Shown here piece by piece: positions 10,273-19,213 of a stretch of 64,000 nt of DNA. The DNA comes from Streptococcus parasanguinis (GTDB lineage Bacteria > Bacillota > Bacilli > Lactobacillales > Streptococcaceae): the NCBI RefSeq assembly GCF_016648855.1, contig NZ_JACLQU010000004.1, positions 62,001 to 126,000 of the forward strand, given 5' to 3'. The translations under genes were made by a program, and so were the position numbers. The notes beneath the pieces are model-generated. The model searched no databases. It saw only the letters and a list, made by a program, of their open reading frames with translations, and was not told the DNA's origin. Numbering within the stretch: the stretch's first letter is position 1; each line of letters begins with the position of its first letter.

Positions 10273-10733
10273 TGCTTTACCTCACTATAATTTCTTTTTT
10301 GACCTTTTTTGACTAGCTCCCAATCCAAGGTGATATTCTCACGAACTCGGATCAGATACTCCTCTAGCTGTGCGACTTCTTCTTTGGAAAATCCTTTTAA
10401 GGCAGTTTTTTCAGAGTAAAGATGCTCCCCTAAAATGAAGGGGTAAATCTGCTTACCTTTTTCAGTTAATTCCCATTCCTTGATTTTAAGATTTTCACCC
10501 CTTGGACGCTGTTGAATCAAGCCTCGTTCTTCTAGTTTTTTTACAGACCTTGCAACGGTGGATCGATCTACTTTCAAGACTTCAGAGAGTTCTTCCTGAA
10601 TCATTCCAGGTTGCTCGGCAATTCGAACCAAGTAGAGGTATTGACCACGCGCCAGATCCAAATCTCGGAATTCAATATTTGCTATAGAATCCAGTGCTCT
10701 CGCAATGATGCCAATCTCACGCAAAATACTCAT
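10269..10733 (-). CDS. MarR family transcriptional regulator
   Basis: A 154-residue winged-helix regulator. The MarR core is visible as QEELSEVLKVDRSTVARSVKKLEERGLI (recognition helix, about 46-73) followed by the wing and ELTEKGKQIYP. Helices at both ends form the dimer. It binds DNA as a dimer, and a perfect palindrome covers its own promoter, so autorepression is likely. The ligand is unknown. It heads a two-gene operon with the B3/4 protein, and a strong AAAGGAGGAG precedes the ATG. Confidence 0.88.
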   Translation of the reverse strand: MSILREIGIIARALDSIANIEFRDLDLARGQYLYLVRIAEQPGMIQEELSEVLKVDRSTVARSVKKLEERGLIQQRPRGENLKIKEWELTEKGKQIYPFILGEHLYSEKTALKGFSKEEVAQLEEYLIRVRENITLDWELVKKGQKRNYSEVKQ

Positions 10734-10759
10734 CTTACTCCTCCTTTCCTATTGACAAT

Positions 10760-10794
10760 AGCATAACACATTTTTATTGCAAATGCAATAAAAA
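10760..10794 (-). promoter_or_regulatory. MarR promoter with palindromic operator
   Basis: On the minus strand, TTGCAT (10783-10788), 17 bases, then TATGCT (10760-10765). Over the -35 lies an exact palindrome, TTTTTATTGCA (10771-10781) and TGCAATAAAAA (10784-10794), the size expected for a MarR dimer site. Binding there would block RNA polymerase. Confidence 0.75.
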
Positions 10795-10809
10795 TAGATA
10801 AGAAAAAAA

Positions 10810-10984
10810 GAGGCTGGGACAAAAGTCCTAGCCTCTCAATTATTTTTGAATTGTCGAGCAAGACGCAGTGGTTGAGTGGGCTCTACTACGCTGATTTCAT
10901 CAGCTTTTACAGCCCTACTCAACTGTGCGGAGGTGGGACGACGAAATCGAATTCTAACGAATTACCGATTTCTGTCCCACTCTC
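10810..10984 (-). repeat. Three-hairpin intergenic repeat, copy 2 (downstream of yihY)
   Basis: Same element as 8270-8450, differing at only a few bases (for example GCAGTGG for GCAGCGG). It begins 3 bases after the yihY stop and reads on the minus strand as hairpins A, B and C followed by a T-run. It terminates the murA-to-yihY run and insulates the MarR promoter. Confidence 0.85.
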
Positions 10985-10986
10985 CC

Positions 10987-11958
10987 TTATTCCTTTTTTT
11001 CTTTTTTTATCAAGCGTAACCGAAGCTTTAATTTTTGTGAAACTTCTCTATGCCGAAAGTCCACTTCTTCTGATTTTAACTTAGAGACAATTTCTCCACT
11101 GCGCGTTTGGAACTTTGCTTCTCTAGCAAATTGGATACTGGCGTTTAAAATACAACCAATAATCATGATTTTTGCCACCAAGATAAACCAGAACATGATG
11201 ACCGCTAGGACGACCGAACCGAAGAAACGAGCATCTAAGAAATGACTCACATAACGATCCACATATTTCCAAAAGATATTCAAGATCGCATACAGGACAG
11301 CAACAACAAAGGTCGCCCCTGGCAATACATATCTAAATTTCGGAATTTTGACATTTGGAAGGGTGTAATAGAGCAAGACCAGACTAACAAAAAGCAAGAG
11401 ATAGATGGTCGGCTCTGTCAAATTCAGTAAGCGCACATAAATCGTCCGATCAAATGAAAAGGTCCGATAGAGATAGCGAACGATCATTTTCCCAAACATG
11501 GAAAGGATCAGCGAGAGTCCAAACAAGCCCTGCAAGGCAAAACTGATCAGGAAGCTAAAGAGTCGCCCCCAGATAATACCACGCTCTTTTTCCACCCCAT
11601 AACTCTTGTTATAGGCTTTTTGGAGGTAGGCAATGCTCTGAGAGAAGATCCACAAAGCAGAAATAATCGAGAAACTCAGTAAGCCTGTCGAAGGTTTGGT
11701 CAAGACACTCGAAATCATCTGTGCCACTATTCGATATAAGGAGGCTGGCAAAACTTTCTGTAAGCTTAAAAGAATCTGAGTGGGACGAATATGAAAGTAG
11801 GGTAAAATATTGGCTGCAATCAGCATCAAAGGGAAAATGGAGATCAGCAAATAATAGGCAACTGCAATACTGGTGATATCAGACTCTGCACTCTGATAAA
11901 ACCGCACGAAGCCCTTTATAAATGGCTGAGCCAGTACTTTTTGTAGGACCTTTTTCAT
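10987..11958 (-). CDS. YihY/BrkB family membrane protein
   Basis: A 323-residue integral membrane protein with six predicted helices. It carries the family hallmarks: SIAVAYYLLISIFPLMLIAAN near the N-terminus, the YNKSYGVEKERG loop, and FWKYVDRYVSHFLDARFFGSV. The family was once called ribonuclease BN by mistake; its real function is unknown and transport has been proposed. A GGGGAGGTG ribosome-binding site precedes the ATG, 84 bases after map ends with no terminator between, so it is probably the last gene of the murA-spxR-map run. Confidence 0.88.
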   Translation of the reverse strand: MKKVLQKVLAQPFIKGFVRFYQSAESDITSIAVAYYLLISIFPLMLIAANILPYFHIRPTQILLSLQKVLPASLYRIVAQMISSVLTKPSTGLLSFSIISALWIFSQSIAYLQKAYNKSYGVEKERGIIWGRLFSFLISFALQGLFGLSLILSMFGKMIVRYLYRTFSFDRTIYVRLLNLTEPTIYLLLFVSLVLLYYTLPNVKIPKFRYVLPGATFVVAVLYAILNIFWKYVDRYVSHFLDARFFGSVVLAVIMFWFILVAKIMIIGCILNASIQFAREAKFQTRSGEIVSKLKSEEVDFRHREVSQKLKLRLRLIKKEKKE

Positions 11959-12042
11959 TCGTCACCTCCCCATTTTTACTAAAAAAGAGCAAAGAGCGAA
12001 ACCAGACACGTGCCTTCAGCTCCATTCTTTCCTCTCAATCTT

Positions 12043-12903
12043 TTAGTAAGTTCCTTCTTCACCTTGACTAGTTAGGATCACTGGACCATCTTTTGTAATC
12101 ACAAATTGATGCTCGTATTGACAAGAAAGGCCACCGTCGAGGGTCTTGTGGGCCCAACCAGTTTCCATATCAGTATCAATCTCCCAAGTACCGGTATTGA
12201 TCATTGGCTCAATCGTCAAGACCATCCCTTCACGCAAACGAAGACCGCGTCCAGCACGACCGTAATGCGGTACCATTGGTTCTTCATGCATGGTAGGGCC
12301 GACACCGTGGCCGACCAAGTCACGCACCACGCCATAGCCTTTGCTTTCTGCATACTCTTGAATCGCTGCGCCAATATCTCCCAAGCGATTGCCTACGACT
12401 GCTTTCTCAATTCCTTTGTAAAGACATTCTTTAGTCACGTCCATCAAATCTTTGACTTCTTGCGAAACATTTCCAACCGCATAAGCCCAGCAAGAGTCCG
12501 CCAAGCCACCAGTATAGGACTCCGTGTATTTCTTCACTTGGGCTACATTATCAAAATCTAATTTTGAAACATCCAGAACAGACTTGTCGAGTGGCTCAGA
12601 TAAGACCATATCTACCTTGAGGAGATCACCATCTTTCAGGATAACATGACGGGGAAAGGCATGGGCAACTTCATCATTTAAACCGCAACAAGTCGCGTAA
12701 GGATAGTCCATGAGACTACCTTCTACACCGATCTGAAGCGGCAAGACATTGGCTTCTTTACAGCGACGACGGACATATTCTTCTACTTCCCATAGGTCAA
12801 GCCCTGGCTTGATCAAGTCACGTAATCCAATATGAATGCTGGCAAGGAAATCTCCTGCACGATCCATGGCTTCAATTTCACGTTGTGATTTTAATGTAAT
12901 CAT
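12043..12903 (-). CDS. map: Type I methionine aminopeptidase
   Basis: Removes the N-terminal methionine from new proteins. The 286-residue enzyme shows the five metal ligands of the pita-bread fold: Asp in KVDMV, Asp in GLADSCWAY, His in GHGVG, Glu in TIEPM and Glu in QYEHQF. It is longer than the E. coli enzyme because of an insertion around residues 105-120 (LSEPLDKSVLDVSKL), as in other streptococci. It starts 21 bases after spxR ends and probably shares its transcript. Confidence 0.95.
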   Translation of the reverse strand: MITLKSQREIEAMDRAGDFLASIHIGLRDLIKPGLDLWEVEEYVRRRCKEANVLPLQIGVEGSLMDYPYATCCGLNDEVAHAFPRHVILKDGDLLKVDMVLSEPLDKSVLDVSKLDFDNVAQVKKYTESYTGGLADSCWAYAVGNVSQEVKDLMDVTKECLYKGIEKAVVGNRLGDIGAAIQEYAESKGYGVVRDLVGHGVGPTMHEEPMVPHYGRAGRGLRLREGMVLTIEPMINTGTWEIDTDMETGWAHKTLDGGLSCQYEHQFVITKDGPVILTSQGEEGTY

Positions 12904-12924
12904 TGTCTCCTCATTTCTTTTTGT

Positions 12925-14202
12925 TTAATTAATCTTAATCGTAATGGTTGCTTTCGCGACTAGCTGCAGATCTAAATACAAGCTAAAATCAACCAAGGCC
13001 GAACGTCTAGTTCGCCGAACAAGTTGGGGTTCAATGCGGATCACATCATCCACCTGCACAGCCTGTAAAAAATTGATGATCAACTGTTCGACAATCAAGC
13101 TACGCCCACTGTGTTGCATCATCTTGCGAATAACCTTCATCAGCACTTCGATCATGACACCATTGGCCAAAACACCGCTTTTCTCCAGCATACTTGGCTC
13201 CACTGTGAATTGGTAATGGTCGTTCTCTGTTTGAATCTTTTGACCAATTTGCTCACTAAAGGTTGGTAGGCTCGAAAACTGCACCTTGCTAATCCGATCC
13301 ATGACATCCCGACGCGTAATAACCCCCAGCAAGGTCTGGTTATTACGAACAACAGGAATCATTTCATAATCTTCAGCGATCATCCGTTGGCTAATCGTCG
13401 CAATGCTGGTGGACAAATTAGTGGTAAAAATGGTCCGTGACATCACCTTATCAAGGGTCGTCTGAGGTGCCTTATCTCCAGCATCTCTCATGGTCACGAC
13501 CCCCACCACCATCTGGTGCTGATTGACAACCGGAAAACGACTAAAGCGATTCTTTCGAACCAAATCTAAATAATCCCGGACCGTATCCGTCTCAGAAAGA
13601 TAGCCGTACTCATGGAAGGGCCGATAGACCTGCTCGACTGTCAAGATATCCGTCTTGATCTGCATGTTAGACAAGGCCTTATTGATCATGGTCGCGACGG
13701 TATAGGTATCGTGTGAAGTTCGGATGACTGGGATTTGTACCTGATTGGCCAAATCAATCACATCCTCACTGACCTCAAAGCCACCTGTCACTAAGACCGC
13801 ATTGTCATGCTTAAGAGCCAATCGTTGGATGCTAGTGCGGTCTCCCACGATCAAAAGCCCCCCTTCAGACACATAGTCTAGGACGTGCTTTTCCGTCATG
13901 GCACCGATGTAAAATTTATTAAATTCTTTTTCGAGACCTTCCTCACCTGCTAATATTTCAGAACCGGTGATTTCTAAAATTTCCCGATAGGTCAAGTGCT
14001 CTAGTACAGCTTTTTTCGATTTGACACGGATAGTCCCGCTTCTAGGACGCGTTTCTACAATTCCTTGATTTTCAGCTTCTTTAATGGCACGATAAGCCGT
14101 CCCATCACTGACATTCAAAAAATTGGAAATACTCCGAACACTGACTCGTTTTCCAATCGGTAATTTTTCGAGATAGTCTAAAATCTCTTGGTGTTTACTC
14201 AT
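12925..14202 (-). CDS. spxR: SpxR-type regulator (HTH, DRTGG, CBS pair, hotdog domains)
   Basis: A 425-residue regulator with an N-terminal winged helix (1-65, SVRSISNFLNVSDGTAYRAI) and a DRTGG-like domain (about 70-185). Then comes a CBS pair (about 195-310, RFSRFPVVN and YEMIPVVRNN) that may sense adenine nucleotides. A C-terminal hotdog fold ends it. This is the architecture of pneumococcal SpxR, which affects pyruvate oxidase (spxB) expression and H2O2 production, and of B. subtilis YtoI. It overlaps the GNAT gene by 8 bases and precedes map. The symbol rests on architecture recalled from S. pneumoniae; targets here are unknown. Confidence 0.82.
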   Translation of the reverse strand: MSKHQEILDYLEKLPIGKRVSVRSISNFLNVSDGTAYRAIKEAENQGIVETRPRSGTIRVKSKKAVLEHLTYREILEITGSEILAGEEGLEKEFNKFYIGAMTEKHVLDYVSEGGLLIVGDRTSIQRLALKHDNAVLVTGGFEVSEDVIDLANQVQIPVIRTSHDTYTVATMINKALSNMQIKTDILTVEQVYRPFHEYGYLSETDTVRDYLDLVRKNRFSRFPVVNQHQMVVGVVTMRDAGDKAPQTTLDKVMSRTIFTTNLSTSIATISQRMIAEDYEMIPVVRNNQTLLGVITRRDVMDRISKVQFSSLPTFSEQIGQKIQTENDHYQFTVEPSMLEKSGVLANGVMIEVLMKVIRKMMQHSGRSLIVEQLIINFLQAVQVDDVIRIEPQLVRRTRRSALVDFSLYLDLQLVAKATITIKIN

Positions 14203-14746
14203 AGAAGTCCCCTCTACCTAGGCGGAAATCATAATAATCGCGCATTTTACGCGTATAACGGTCACTCCCTTTAAATTGTCGAAAGAGACGAAAGCCAGCC
14301 TTTAAAGCGACCTTTTGACTCCCTGCATTTTCAACATGGGTGACAATCTTAAGCTCCCTCAGTTGAAATTTCTCAAATGAGAGATAAACCAACTCTTTGA
14401 CCGCTTCAGTCATGAAGCCCTTTCCCCAAAAATCTTTGCGTAAAAAGTAGCCTAACTCAGCCTCACCCTTGATTTCATCCAACTTTTCAAATTTGATGGA
14501 GCCGATCATCTGATTAGTTTCCTTATCACAGATTGCCCAAACCCCCAAAGGATTTTTCATGAAATAATTGGCTAGTACATACTGGGTTTCGGCAAGATCG
14601 GCTTGTGCAGGAAAGATAAATTGTAAATTTTCAGGATTAGAAGCAATTTTATAAAAATCTTCCGCATCCTCAAAGAGAAAAGATCGTAAATACAACCTTT
14701 GTGTCTCAATTAGTGAATAGGCAGCTAAGTGCGTCCAAATATTCAT
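14195..14746 (-). CDS. GNAT family N-acetyltransferase, RimJ/RimL type
   Basis: About 183 residues with the GNAT fold of the RimJ/RimL/spermidine-acetyltransferase branch: ETQRLYLRSFLFEDAEDFY at the start, then ELGYFLRKDFWGKGFMTEA holding the acetyl-CoA pyrophosphate loop, and VENAGSQKVALKAGFRL. The substrate cannot be told. I place the start at the second ATG (14746), because GGAG lies six bases before it while nothing precedes the ATG at 14758. The end overlaps spxR by 8 bases, suggesting coupling. Confidence 0.82.
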   Translation of the reverse strand: MNIWTHLAAYSLIETQRLYLRSFLFEDAEDFYKIASNPENLQFIFPAQADLAETQYVLANYFMKNPLGVWAICDKETNQMIGSIKFEKLDEIKGEAELGYFLRKDFWGKGFMTEAVKELVYLSFEKFQLRELKIVTHVENAGSQKVALKAGFRLFRQFKGSDRYTRKMRDYYDFRLGRGDFYE

Positions 14747-14802
14747 TTCAAACTCCATTGTTCGTGTATCCAGCCGCCACTATCAGATCCCTAGTTCTGT
14801 CA

Positions 14803-16062
14803 CTATTCCTCTACCAACTGGATGTCTGCTCCAAGTTGGGTCAATTTATGAATAATATCTGAATACCCGCGAAGGATGTATTCCACATTTGTAATTTCTG
14901 TTGTTCCAGAAGCCATGAGACCGGCGATCACTAAAGCCGCACCAGCTCGAAGATCCGTCGCTTTCACACTGGATCCTGTCAATTGATTTGGCCCTTCATA
15001 GATAATGTGGTCGTTTAAGGTCGAAATGGTGGCTCCCATTTTAGCCAATTCTGGCACATGGTTGACCCGTTTTTCATAAATCGTATCAACAATGCGCCCA
15101 CGTCCTGCAGCCGTTAAGAGCAAAGGTGTGATCGGTTGTTGCAAATCAGTCGCAAAACCAGGATAAGGAGACGTTTTGATCTGGATGGCCTTCAAGCCCG
15201 TCTGCTTTTCTACAAAGATGCTATCTTCAGAAATGGTCATGCGCACACCCATTTCCTCTAACTTGGCAATATAGCTCTCCAAATGCTCATACAGGACATT
15301 ATTGATCTGGATACCTTCTCCAATAGCAGCTGCAAGGGCAATATAGGTTCCAGCTTCGATGCGATCTGGAATCACCTGATGTCTCGTTCCATGCAATTGT
15401 GGAACACCATCAATGATAATAATATCTGTTCCTGCTCCCCGAATATGGGCTCCCATGTTGTTGAGCAAGGTTACCACATCGATAATCTCAGGTTCCCGCG
15501 CAGCATTTTCGATCACTGTCCGACCTTCAGCCTTGACCGCTGCCAAAATCGTATTGATCGTTGCACCGACACTAACAGTATCCATGTAGATGTTTGCTCC
15601 TTGAAGAGGCTTGCCATCAGTCGCAAGTTTCATACTAGAGCCATCCATGGTCATAGCGGCTCCCATTGCTTCAAAGGCCTTCAAATGCAAATCGATCGGA
15701 CGTGGTCCAAGGTCACACCCTCCAGGTAGTCCAACAGTTGCTTGACCATAACGTCCTAACAAGCTACCATAGAAATAATAGGAAGCTCGCAAGCTATTGA
15801 TCTTTCCAAATGGCATGGGCATATTCTTCACCCCACGTGGATCAATGACCAAACTGTCTTCTTTGCGCTCGATCTTAGCCCCCATGATGGTCATGATTTC
15901 AATCAGACTCGCCACGTCGGAGATATCCGGTACCCCATCAAGGGTCACGATATCATCCGCCAGAATGGTCGCCGGAATCAGGGCTACTACACTATTTTTT
16001 GCACCACTAATGGTCACCTCTCCTTTTAGAGGGCGACCACCATTTATTACAATTTTTTTCAT
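14803..16062 (-). CDS. murA: UDP-N-acetylglucosamine 1-carboxyvinyltransferase
   Basis: Transfers enolpyruvate to UDP-GlcNAc, the first committed step of peptidoglycan synthesis, and is the fosfomycin target. The 419 residues include Lys22 in SGAKNS and the catalytic Cys116 in GGCDLGPRP. Low-GC Gram-positives carry two copies, MurA and MurZ (MurA1/MurA2); which one this is cannot be settled from one window. It heads the run GNAT-spxR-map-yihY. A good extended -10 lies upstream, followed by a leader of about 90 bases. Confidence 0.95.
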   Translation of the reverse strand: MKKIVINGGRPLKGEVTISGAKNSVVALIPATILADDIVTLDGVPDISDVASLIEIMTIMGAKIERKEDSLVIDPRGVKNMPMPFGKINSLRASYYFYGSLLGRYGQATVGLPGGCDLGPRPIDLHLKAFEAMGAAMTMDGSSMKLATDGKPLQGANIYMDTVSVGATINTILAAVKAEGRTVIENAAREPEIIDVVTLLNNMGAHIRGAGTDIIIIDGVPQLHGTRHQVIPDRIEAGTYIALAAAIGEGIQINNVLYEHLESYIAKLEEMGVRMTISEDSIFVEKQTGLKAIQIKTSPYPGFATDLQQPITPLLLTAAGRGRIVDTIYEKRVNHVPELAKMGATISTLNDHIIYEGPNQLTGSSVKATDLRAGAALVIAGLMASGTTEITNVEYILRGYSDIIHKLTQLGADIQLVEE

Positions 16063-16157
16063 CTTAATAATTTATTAGCTCTTTCAAGTCTTTTTCCTTT
16101 TACTATCGTTTTTTGTAACGGAAATAAAAGGGACAACGTATTCAAAATACTGCATCT

Positions 16158-16166
16158 ATTATACCA
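16158..16166 (-). promoter_or_regulatory. Extended -10 promoter of murA
   Basis: TGGTATAAT on the minus strand with TGGAAA 17 bases upstream as a possible -35. The start site would be near 16151, about 90 bases before the ATG. No attenuator was seen in that leader. Confidence 0.6.
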
Positions 16167-16207
16167 CAGATCGACCTATTTTTCCATCTGTAGGAATTTT
16201 CAAAACG

Positions 16208-16241
16208 AAAAAAAGCTAGGATCAACTTGACCCTAACTTTT
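16208..16241 (-). terminator. Terminator of metK
   Basis: On the minus strand AAAGTTAGGGTCAA pairs with TTGATCCTAGCTTT around a minimal loop, followed by T6. Several pairs are G-U and work only in the minus-strand RNA, which fits metK as the gene served. Confidence 0.8.
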
Positions 16242-16254
16242 CCATTTCAACTAA

Positions 16255-17445
16255 TTATTTTACAGCTTCTTTCAAGGCTTCTACCTTGTCCAAACGTTCC
16301 CATGGAAGGTCAATATCTGTCCGTCCCATATGGCCATAAGCCGCTGTTTGACGATAGATTGGACGTTTCAAATCCAGCATTTGAATAATCCCTGCAGGAC
16401 GAAGATCAAAGAGCTCACGTGCTGCTTTTTCAAGCTTACTTTCAGCGACTGTTCCAGTACCAAAGGTATCGATCCGAACAGAGACAGGTTGAGCTACCCC
16501 AATGGCATAAGCCAATTGCACTTCTGCTTTCTTAGCAAGACCTGCTGCTACGATATTTTTGGCAATGTAACGAGCTGCATAAGAAGCCGAACGGTCTACC
16601 TTAGTGGCATCCTTACCAGAGAAGGCACCACCACCGTGACGTGAATAACCACCATAAGTATCCACGATGATCTTACGACCTGTCAAACCGGAATCCCCTT
16701 GAGGTCCACCGATAACAAAGCGACCCGTTGGGTTGATGAAGAATTTGGTCTCAGCATCTAGATAAGAAGCTGGAATCACCTCTTTGATGACCTTGTTAAT
16801 TACATCTTCATGGATTTGTTCATTGCTGACATCTGGATCGTGTTGAGTTGAAATAACCACCGTATCCACGCGCACTGGCTGGTCATTTTCATCGTACTCG
16901 ACAGTGACCTGTGATTTGGCATCTGGACGAAGATAGCTGATTTCCCCAGACTTACGAAGTTCAGCCAAACGACGAACCAACTTGTGGCTGAGTGAAATCG
17001 GTAATGGCATGAGTTCTTCTGTTTCATCCACTGCAAAACCAAACATGAGACCTTGGTCTCCTGCTCCGATCAAATCAAGTGGATCTTGATCTGCGTTTCC
17101 ACGAACTTCCAAGGCTTCATTAACCCCTTGGGCAATATCAGGAGATTGTTCCACCAAAGATGGGTGTACTCCTACAGTTTCAGCTGAGAATCCATATTCC
17201 GTATTAGTATAACCAATCTCTGCAATGGTATCACGAACCACACGGTTAATATCCACATAAGCAGTCGTTGAAATCTCACCAAAGACATGCACGGAACCAG
17301 TATAAACAGCTGTTTCGGCAGCTACGTGAGCTTCTGGATCTTGCTCTAAAATAGCATCTAAAATAGCATCTGAAATTTGGTCTGCAATCTTATCTGGATG
17401 CCCCTCAGATACTGATTCAGACGTGAAAAGTTTACGTTCTGACAT
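16255..17445 (-). CDS. metK: S-adenosylmethionine synthetase
   Basis: Makes SAM from methionine and ATP. The 396-residue protein is full length and contains the family signatures [16 protein letters not shown] at the N-terminus, [10 protein letters not shown] (about 127-136), the [16 protein letters not shown] loop and the C-terminal [12 protein letters not shown]. It is a single-gene unit controlled by an SMK-box riboswitch that buries its ribosome-binding site, and it ends in its own terminator. Confidence 0.97.
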   Translation of the reverse strand: MSERKLFTSESVSEGHPDKIADQISDAILDAILEQDPEAHVAAETAVYTGSVHVFGEISTTAYVDINRVVRDTIAEIGYTNTEYGFSAETVGVHPSLVEQSPDIAQGVNEALEVRGNADQDPLDLIGAGDQGLMFGFAVDETEELMPLPISLSHKLVRRLAELRKSGEISYLRPDAKSQVTVEYDENDQPVRVDTVVISTQHDPDVSNEQIHEDVINKVIKEVIPASYLDAETKFFINPTGRFVIGGPQGDSGLTGRKIIVDTYGGYSRHGGGAFSGKDATKVDRSASYAARYIAKNIVAAGLAKKAEVQLAYAIGVAQPVSVRIDTFGTGTVAESKLEKAARELFDLRPAGIIQMLDLKRPIYRQTAAYGHMGRTDIDLPWERLDKVEALKEAVK

Positions 17446-17451
17446 AAAAAT

Positions 17452-17523
17452 GTCCCCCCTTAAAAAATATTGTTATAGAGTTACAAAGTACTGATAGAAG
17501 ATTTCTACCACCTTATCGGGACC
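17452..17523 (-). promoter_or_regulatory. SMK box (SAM-III) riboswitch of metK
   Basis: The minus-strand leader reads GGTCCCGATAAGG (from 17523), TGGTAGAAATCTTCTA, ACTTTGTAACT and finally AAGGGGGGAC (17452-17461) eight bases before the ATG. GGTCCC pairs with the GGGGGGAC ribosome-binding region, as in the SMK boxes known from lactic acid bacteria metK genes. SAM binding would hide the ribosome-binding site. The core bases differ slightly from the consensus I remember. Confidence 0.85.
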
Positions 17524-17535
17524 ATATAACACTTC

Positions 17536-17544
17536 ATTATAACA
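17536..17544 (-). promoter_or_regulatory. Extended -10 promoter of metK
   Basis: TGTTATAAT on the minus strand, with TTTCCA 17 bases further upstream. The predicted start near 17529 puts the whole SMK box in the transcript. Confidence 0.65.
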
Positions 17545-17666
17545 CATTACATATGATATGGAAAATGATTTTTCAAAAAGCCCATTAAATCAGCTTTTTC
17601 GGTCTATGCACTACCTAGTTAAACTGACTTAAACAGTCCTCAAAGTTCCTAAAAAATTCACAAAAA

Positions 17667-17739
17667 ATACCCCGTAGGGTATCTATCAATTGACGAGTTC
17701 AGCAGGCAAGATCTAGCACCCTCACACGGTGCTTTTTTT
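17667..17739 (+). ncRNA. Candidate small RNA ending in an orphan terminator
   Basis: In the 399-base gap upstream of metK, the plus strand carries a small hairpin (ATACCC/GGGTAT, 17667-17682) and then a classical terminator, AGCACC (17715-17720) with GGTGCT (17728-17733) followed by seven T. No plus-strand reading frame ends here, so it may close a short RNA starting in 17565-17660. No strong promoter was identified. The rest of the gap (17740-17844) holds nothing recognisable. Confidence 0.35.
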
Positions 17740-17844
17740 ATCTTCAAAAATGATAGGCGTCCGCGTACCAATGGGTACTCGAAAACCTACCACCTACTTA
17801 AATGATAACAGTTCTTTAAAAATTTTCAACCCTATCTACTTTAA

Positions 17845-19071
17845 TCAGTCTCCATTTTTAAATAATATACCTCCAATAAATACCAGGACTCCTAAAACCA
17901 AGGATAAAATATTTGGACCTGTCCAATAAGGATCTAGCGTACCTATGATGGAAACAATAAATAAGACGGCTGATGTATTTAAGAGACCCACATTTCCATT
18001 CCTCATACCTATGAAAAGTAATATAGTCGCAATCATAAAACAAATATAATGGAGGGCACCAATATATAAGATCAGTAGATACATGGGGTTTCCTAAAAAT
18101 AAAGGAAAAATCATAATACCAAGGTGGCAGACTGCTATTATAAGGGCGCTCCATAACCAAGACGAATGAAGAATGATCCTCTTTGGCGAATTTTCTTTAT
18201 CATTGTTTGATTGTATATCAGCATTCAACTGATCGTTTACATCTATGTCTCCTTCTACTTGAGAGTCCGCCATCTCTGGTTTAGTGTCAATAGATGATAG
18301 ATCTTGTACTTTCACCTTGGACTCCCAGCTAACTGCAACTTTCTCAAGTAAACTAAAAACACGACAAGCAATATAAATCGATAAGAGAAGATAAAAGAGA
18401 CCGTAAAAGCTTATACGAGAGATGAAAGAGTATACTATACCTATCTCAACAAGGGAAGATAAAATGAGCAAAATAGAAAAGACTTTCTGAAGTTTATCAC
18501 TTGTACTTGTGATCATAACATTAATCTGAAGTAAAAACATTAACTCCATTACACTGTATCGAAGTGTAAAAGCGTAAATGTCACTCGTTCTATCCATACC
18601 AATCAATATAAATAGTGGAGAAATATTTGTAGAGGAAACAAATAGTACTAAATAAGCTATCGATGATTTCCAACCATCTTTACTTTTCCAATTGTTTAAA
18701 AGCTCCCTCATTTCTACATTCTTTATAAGCAAGCAAATCCATATTAAACAAATGATATTTAGCAAAAAGGAAATGTTCATCAAATTTGTTGGAGAAAAAG
18801 GGGGTAAAACAAACATCAGTAGTTGGGTAATTGAGAGGAGAAGAGCAGCTATCAATCCTTCAACATTTAAACGTTGCTTCATAATTCTCCAAATTACCCA
18901 GCAAATAATCATTCCATTCCATATAGAAAAAATACTAGAGGTAGTGATCAGTGGTGTATTTCCATTTAAATTTTGGACATTATAGCTCTCTACTAGACTA
19001 CTACCATAAGAAACAAGATAAAGAATTGCTTCAAGAATTAGCAGAATACCATACCATTTTTTTCTAGACAT
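17845..19071 (-). CDS. Membrane protein of unknown function, long paralogue of a tandem trio
   Basis: Not a family I recognise. The 408 residues hold about 12 hydrophobic helices in two blocks: roughly 7-240 with eight or nine helices, then a charged cytoplasmic-looking linker (about 245-305, rich in D, N, Q and K), then four C-terminal helices. The C-terminal block (TILLFIGMRNGN, DPYWTGPNILSLVLGVLVFIGGILFKN) is clearly related to the two smaller proteins encoded just upstream. GGAGG precedes the ATG, and an extended -10 lies at 19122. Base composition is AT-rich compared with metK. Confidence 0.7.
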   Translation of the reverse strand: MSRKKWYGILLILEAILYLVSYGSSLVESYNVQNLNGNTPLITTSSIFSIWNGMIICWVIWRIMKQRLNVEGLIAALLLSITQLLMFVLPPFSPTNLMNISFLLNIICLIWICLLIKNVEMRELLNNWKSKDGWKSSIAYLVLFVSSTNISPLFILIGMDRTSDIYAFTLRYSVMELMFLLQINVMITSTSDKLQKVFSILLILSSLVEIGIVYSFISRISFYGLFYLLLSIYIACRVFSLLEKVAVSWESKVKVQDLSSIDTKPEMADSQVEGDIDVNDQLNADIQSNNDKENSPKRIILHSSWLWSALIIAVCHLGIMIFPLFLGNPMYLLILYIGALHYICFMIATILLFIGMRNGNVGLLNTSAVLFIVSIIGTLDPYWTGPNILSLVLGVLVFIGGILFKNGD

Positions 19072-19121
19072 AGATAATCCTCCGCTTTCTAAGAAAAGTA
19101 TTTAACGATTCATTTATTTAA

Positions 19122-19130
19122 ATTATAACA
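19122..19130 (-). promoter_or_regulatory. Extended -10 promoter of the long trio protein
   Basis: TGTTATAAT on the minus strand, about 50 bases before the ATG at 19071. This suggests the gene can be transcribed apart from its two upstream paralogues. Confidence 0.5.
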
Positions 19131-19213
19131 CAATTTGTAACCGTTTCCTTAGTACGTTATCAGTACTAAATAAATAAAAAAGATAGGATGATTGAACACC
19201 CTACCCCCTATCA

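Noticed and set aside
10851..11084. Plus-strand frame of 77 codons over repeat copy 2 and the end of yihY
   Set aside because: Its first half is the non-coding repeat and its second half is antisense to yihY; copy 1 does not preserve an equivalent gene with a start signal.
17446..17535. metK leader considered as a T-box or S-box (SAM-I)
   Set aside because: There is no T-box sequence and no antiterminator; the GGTCCC/GGGGGGAC pairing over the ribosome-binding site fits the SMK box.
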